Positions 61,136-64,000 of a stretch of DNA of 64,000 nt are shown in pieces (the stretch's first letter is position 1; every line of letters starts with the position of its first letter). The stretch is from Bog-756 sp963828385. GTDB lineage: Bacteria; Actinomycetota; Acidimicrobiia; Acidimicrobiales; RAAP-2. Under the pieces are notes generated by a model, which saw only the letters and a list, made by a program, of their open reading frames with translations, searched no databases and had not been told where the DNA came from. Both the position numbers and the translations under genes were made by a program. Location of the stretch: assembly GCA_963828385.1 (NCBI GenBank), contig CAWHEF010000002.1:1984001-2048000 (forward strand), read 5' to 3'.

Positions 61136-61485
61136 CGGGACAGTGACACGCTCAACCACGTGCGTCGACGGCACGATGGACAGGTCATCCATCGGTCGAA
61201 GACCGGTCTGGGCAACCAGATTCCCATCGGCCACTGCAGCAGCACCAGTTCGAGGAGGCCCACTTGGGTCACCGCAGCGCAGGTTGAACAGGCCAAAGAG
61301 AACCGTCCCTGAGCGAGGAGAGACCGAGAGCCTCCGCCAGCTTCCGAGCCCCCGTCACCATCGGAGAAGAGCGCCCTCTTGCCTGAGTCGGACGCGGATC
61401 CCATCTCGGGGCAATCGTCGAAGTGGGAGGTGATCGACGTCCAGAGCAGGGCGCGCCTCCCGAGGGGGTCCGCTCCCCGATCCAC
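61132..61485 (-). CDS. zinc-ribbon protein between parA and dedA
   Basis: A 117-residue protein with no function known to me. Residues 34-41 (SGKRALFS) are followed by a Ser/Gly linker, then a paired-cysteine ribbon: C66-S-T-C69 and C102-P-S-C105-RRRTW, separated by LLELVLLQWPMGIWLPRP. The four cysteines suggest zinc binding. It looks real because its GTG shares a base with the parA stop (TAGTG) and its stop overlaps the dedA GTG (GTGA), the coupling style of this genome, and because the ribbon is confined to this frame. Position suggests a role with ParA or chromosome segregation, or with the membrane through DedA. It would be missed by annotation that extends dedA to 61234. Confidence 0.65.
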   Translation of the reverse strand: MDRGADPLGRRALLWTSITSHFDDCPEMGSASDSGKRALFSDGDGGSEAGGGSRSLLAQGRFSLACSTCAAVTQVGLLELVLLQWPMGIWLPRPVFDRWMTCPSCRRRTWLSVSLSR

Positions 61486-62282
61486 TAGGCGACACTGCCG
61501 GTGATGCCACCAGCCACCGTGCCCATCTCGAGCACTGCGGCGGCCAGCGTCCGATACGCCATCGCCCCCGGCGAGCTCGGGGCATGCTGCAGGATCGACT
61601 TCCCCCGGGCGGGGGCCTCGGCGAAGCGGATCGACTTTCGGACGGGCGGTTGGAGCACCGGGATCCCGTACCGGCTCTCCACCTCTCCGATGATCCGGCG
61701 GGCGTGCTTGGTCCGGTCGTCATACATGGTGGCGACGATGCCCCGAACCGCGAGGTCGCTGTTGGCAAACGCTCGGACGTCCTCGATGGTCTCGAGCAGC
61801 TGGCCGACACCGCGATGGGAGAGGGCTTCGCACTGGAGAGGGATGAGCACACCGTCGGCTGCGGTGAGACCGTTGATGGTCAGTACACCGAGCGACGGTG
61901 GACAGTCGATGAGCACCAGGTCGTAGCGGTCGGCAACGGGCACGAGCGCCTGCGCCAGCACATGCTCACGACCGGTCCGGGTAAGGAGGTGGACCTCCGA
62001 TCCCGCCAGGTCGATGGTCGCCGGTAGCAAGTCGAGGTGCTCGACACCGGCCACCGGTTTGATTGCATCAGTAGCCCCGGTTTTGCGCACGAACACGTCG
62101 TGCAGCGAGAGGTCGAGCGCGTCGGGGTCGAACCCCAACGAGTAGGTGAGGCAGGCCTGCGGATCGAGATCGACCACCAGAGTGCGTCGGCCCAGCTCGG
62201 CGACGGCCACACCCAGCGAGTGCACGGTCGTCGTCTTGGCGACACCGCCCTTCTGATTCGCCACCGCAACCACGTCGGACAC
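61485..62282 (-). CDS. parA: ParA/Soj-family ATPase
   Basis: A deviant Walker-type partitioning ATPase. The 265-residue product has VAVANQKGGVAKTTTVHSLG (KGGVAKT, the ParA signature Lys pattern with Ala for Gly), LVVDLDPQACLTYSLGF, YDLVLIDCPPSLGVLTINGL and IPLQCEALSHRGVGQLLETI. It has no parB neighbour, so it is an orphan ParA that may position another cargo such as polar or flagellar proteins or act in chromosome segregation. ATG 62282. It is the first gene of the zinc-ribbon/dedA operon. Confidence 0.93.
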   Translation of the reverse strand: MSDVVAVANQKGGVAKTTTVHSLGVAVAELGRRTLVVDLDPQACLTYSLGFDPDALDLSLHDVFVRKTGATDAIKPVAGVEHLDLLPATIDLAGSEVHLLTRTGREHVLAQALVPVADRYDLVLIDCPPSLGVLTINGLTAADGVLIPLQCEALSHRGVGQLLETIEDVRAFANSDLAVRGIVATMYDDRTKHARRIIGEVESRYGIPVLQPPVRKSIRFAEAPARGKSILQHAPSSPGAMAYRTLAAAVLEMGTVAGGITGSVA

Positions 62283-62341
62283 AGGCGGAGTCTATTCCTC
62301 GGTAAGGATGGCCACCGAGGTGCGTCGCGTGTCGTCGAGGC

Positions 62342-62679
62342 TCAGGGGACGAGCCCGGAGCGCTCGAGCGTCTTCGCGAGCTCGGTGCTCCCCCGCCCGG
62401 GGAGCGGCCGGAAGGCGTCGAAGGTGTCCGTGACCACCTCTCCCGATTTCGGTGCCGACCACGTGCCGACCACGCTTCCATCGTTGACGACGGTCGGACG
62501 GCCGACCCGTTGCGGCTGAGCACCCGGCGGCCGAGGTCGTCGGGAAGCGTCGGACTCCGATCCCGATACCCGAACAGCAGCTCGTCGAAGGCGGGGAGGA
62601 GGACCGTCCCTCGTGCGTGGCCATCGATCAGGGCTGTCGCTCTCCTCGGGCAGGCTCGGCCCGCTCTCGAACCACGACG
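62342..62679 (-). pseudogene. 3' remnant of an AlkZ/YcaQ-like winged-helix (HTH_42) gene
   Basis: The remnant corresponds to the C-terminal part of the AlkZ/YcaQ family (DNA glycosylase-like winged-helix proteins). VLLPAFDELLFGYRDRSPTL and DDLGRRVLSRNG are in one frame, and VGRPTVVNDGSVVGTWSAP and DAFRPLPGRGSTELAKTLER are in another. Restoring one G in the run at about 62506-62508 joins them as SRNGVGRPTVV. No start codon, ribosome binding site or upstream domain exists: the frame runs straight out of the tRNA-Arg gene. The first 240 or so residues of the family are missing. So this is a truncated remnant at a tRNA, in addition to the frame break. Confidence 0.75.
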
Positions 62680-62752
62680 CGCCCCGGCAGGAGTCGAACC
62701 CGCAACCTGATGGGTAGAAACCACCTGCTCTATCCAATTGAGCTACAGGGGC
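62680..62752 (-). tRNA. tRNA-Arg (UCU)
   Basis: Minus-strand cloverleaf: 5' GCCCCTG, D-arm GCTC-AATTGGATA-GAGC, anticodon stem GGTGG/CCATC with loop TTTCTAC (anticodon TCT), T-arm GCGGG-TTCGACT-CCTGC, acceptor 3' strand CCGGGGC and discriminator G. One acceptor pair (T with C) is a mismatch. CCA is not encoded. The AlkZ remnant begins right after its 3' end. Confidence 0.92.
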
Positions 62753-62822
62753 CGGCCCACCAGCGTACGGCACCGTCAGGTGTCCGGGTCCACGGAGGTC
62801 TGTGCCAGACTGGTGCCTCCTT

Positions 62823-62896
62823 GGTGACCGTAGCTCAGCTGGCAGAGCGCCGGGATGTGGCCCCGGAGGTCGCGGGTTCGAGCCCCGTCGGTCACC
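62823..62896 (+). tRNA. tRNA-His (GUG)
   Basis: Cloverleaf with the tRNA-His hallmark of an extra 5' G (62823) opposite discriminator C (62896). The acceptor GTGACCG/CGGTCAC, the D-arm, the anticodon stem CCGGG/CCCGG with loop ATGTGGC (anticodon GTG) and the T-arm with TTCGAGC are complete. Confidence 0.95.
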
Positions 62897-62961
62897 CTCG
62901 AGTCCCCGACGGACGGCCCCGACATCGTGCTCGGGTACCGGGGAGTACCTTTGCAGGACAC

Positions 62962-63036
62962 GCGCCTCTAGCTCAACGGCAGAGCAACGGACTCTTAATC
63001 CGCAGGTTCTGGGTTCAAATCCCAGGGGGCGCACCA
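62962..63036 (+). tRNA. tRNA-Lys (CUU)
   Basis: Acceptor GCGCCTC (62962-62968) pairs with GGGGCGC (63026-63032) with one G-T pair. The anticodon loop CTCTTAA gives anticodon CTT, and the T-arm has CTGGG-TTCAAAT-CCCAG. Discriminator A at 63033 is followed by an encoded CCA (63034-63036). One outer anticodon-stem pair appears mismatched (A with C). Confidence 0.94.
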
Positions 63037-63189
63037 ATTTTCCTAGTCAGTGCAGTTTTCTTTCTCAAGGTTGCGTCCAAAAACTGCGCGTAGGAAGACT
63101 GGAGAGCCGCTGCACGCATGGCGATCATTCGGTGATCTCCCATCGAAGCGCCTCACGATCATCCGAATTTCGATCGGTACTCTTGCGAA

Positions 63190-63738
<549 letters not shown>

Positions 63739-64000
63739 CCGTCGGGCTTGCTCGCCCGACCCGGCCGCATCATGAAGCCCTGGTTCGCGGCTCTTGCGCG
63801 CCCCACCGCAGCGGTTCCCTCCGGCGGCGGCACGTAACAACGCCCTGGCCTGGCACACCTCCCGAGCCGGCGCCGTATGCGAACGAGCAAGCCCCTCCCG
63901 CCCAACCCACTGCCCACCCGTCACCTCCAAAGCCGCAGGGGCAGCCACCGTCCCACCGGAGGCGACGCGCCGTACCAAGGGCAGCGCCAGAACTGCACCA
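63739..64000. other. end of window, no gene recognised
   Basis: After the DHFR-like stop, a short stem gtcgggc/gcccgac (about 63741-63761) could help end transcription but has no T-run. The remaining 240 bases show no recognised domain on either strand. Open minus-strand frames here are Arg/Gly-rich and look like noise, or the edge of a gene that continues past the window. Confidence 0.5.

Noticed and set aside
63739..64000. Minus-strand ORFs at the window end
   Set aside because: Arg/Gly-rich frames that continue through the DHFR-like gene on the opposite strand; no domain or start signal.

Overview
The window is GC-rich (clearly above 60% by eye) and reads as chromosomal core of a deep-branching actinobacterium. 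Acidimicrobiia is the most likely class. The pointers are an MtrA-MtrB-LpqB-type signalling operon, an actinobacterial class II DAHP synthase, a WhiG/FliA-type sigma factor beside rpsB-tsf, a mycothiol-dependent-type maleylpyruvate isomerase relative, an F420-type luciferase-like oxidoreductase, and a CdsA with an enormous disordered N-terminus. The class assignment is inference; no rRNA is present to test it. No phage, transposon or CRISPR array was found.

Layout. About 1-19.7 kb (all minus strand) is a housekeeping block read from right to left: xerC, whiG-like sigma, rpsB, tsf, pyrH, frr, cdsA, dxr, rseP, ispG, proS, then rimP-nusA-ylxR-infB-rbfA. A near-consensus promoter and a terminator-like hairpin precede rimP. 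About 19.9-24.7 kb (plus strand) holds an orphan Tat/lipoprotein solute-binding protein and mtrA-mtrB-lpqB. About 24.7-27.1 kb (minus) is LLM oxidoreductase-nadD-small membrane protein-rsfS, followed by aroG (plus). About 28.5-39.2 kb (minus) is a phosphatase, a VWA/MoxR pair, proA-proB-obg, a protein phosphatase, rpmA-rplU and RNase E/G. About 39.2-47.0 kb (minus) is the radical SAM/DUF2344 pair and the rod-shape operon mreB-mreC-mreD-mrdA. About 47.3-52.8 kb (minus) is ndk, folC, clpX, clpP, tig. About 52.9-62.3 kb is mixed: glutathione peroxidase, two EAL-domain c-di-GMP proteins, ppx, tRNA-Pro, a metallo-hydrolase and a parA/zinc-ribbon/dedA operon. The last 1.7 kb has a truncated AlkZ-like remnant, three tRNAs (Arg, His, Lys), a DHFR-like gene of lower apparent GC, and unassigned sequence.

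How the genes work together. Most operons are tightly packed, with ATGA or GTGA stop/start overlaps that imply translational coupling. The window joins translation (IF2, NusA, RimP, RbfA, S2, EF-Ts, RRF, L21, L27, Obg, RsfS), envelope growth (MreBCD, PBP2, CdsA, Dxr/IspG isoprenoids, site-2 protease, MtrAB), proteostasis (ClpXP, trigger factor) and c-di-GMP turnover.

Reliability. Single-base frame breaks interrupt otherwise intact conserved genes at 3303 (infB), 14810 (frr), 18728 (sigma factor), 23334 and 24005 (mtrB), 41685 (radical SAM) and 62507 (AlkZ-like remnant). rplU has no stop before rpmA. Their density, and the presence of essential genes among them, suggest indel errors in the assembly rather than biology. 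The affected genes are annotated across the break.
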